The position numbers were made by a program, and so were the translations under genes. Positions 63,953-64,000 of a DNA stretch of 64,000 nt are shown in pieces; positions within the stretch are counted from its first letter, which is position 1, and every line of letters begins with the position of its first letter. Origin of the DNA: Balanoglossus misakiensis. Taxonomy: Eukaryota; Hemichordata. Where the stretch lies: NCBI GenBank assembly GCA_040954595.2, contig CM082579.2, forward strand, positions 11,594,001 to 11,658,000. Direction: 5' to 3'. The notes under the pieces were generated by a model. It searched no databases and was not told the DNA's origin. It was given only the letters and a program-made list of their open reading frames with translations.

Positions 63953-64000
<48 letters not shown>
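63953..64000. repeat. CT dinucleotide microsatellite running off the window
   Basis: Pure CT repeat from about 63953 to the right edge. Confidence 0.97.

Overview
This window is animal nuclear DNA. It has split genes with GT-AG introns, many simple repeats, hairpin elements and a degraded LINE, and a 100-N assembly gap near the right end. Domain content and AT-rich introns of about 0.5-2 kb suggest a marine invertebrate, perhaps a lancelet or hemichordate; the species cannot be fixed from sequence alone. Two large genes are present, both on the minus strand, and I rebuilt each by following splice sites and reading phase from exon to exon.

Gene A (about 178-13363, possibly starting at 16727) is the N-terminal third of an RNF213 (mysterin)-like giant AAA+ ATPase / E3 ubiquitin ligase. 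Nineteen phase-consistent exons cover a CBM20-type carbohydrate-binding domain and then the long helical stalk. The AAA+ core and RING lie beyond the left edge. One large exon carries a UBA-like helical segment and a duplicated acidic linker.

Gene B (26570-55063) encodes a secreted protein of about 3,130 residues: signal peptide, one LamG-like jelly-roll domain, ten tandem pentraxin-like domains, a Thr/Pro-rich linker and four fucolectin-type (FTP) domains. Each pentraxin unit is an exon pair with a symmetric 1-1 phase: a jelly-roll exon plus a 103-115 bp exon for the final pentraxin strand. Canonical calcium ligands of the pentraxin fold and the canonical fucose-binding His of FTP are replaced in every copy. 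One FTP exon carries a 1-bp frameshift.

The remaining sequence is repeat-rich. Intron 1 of gene A holds a perfect 439-bp tandem duplication beside a foldback-type inverted-repeat element. The 17-26 kb interval has a 548-bp segment duplicated with 40-bp direct repeats at its ends. Gene B introns hold several microsatellites, including a 1.3-kb composite CATA/CA array whose anchor sequence also sits next to an exon of gene A. From 55 to 64 kb I see no gene, only repeats, a LINE remnant, the gap and a terminal CT tract. Both genes belong to families linked to innate defence (RNF213: antimicrobial ubiquitin ligase; pentraxin/FTP: soluble pattern recognition), but any functional link between them is inference.
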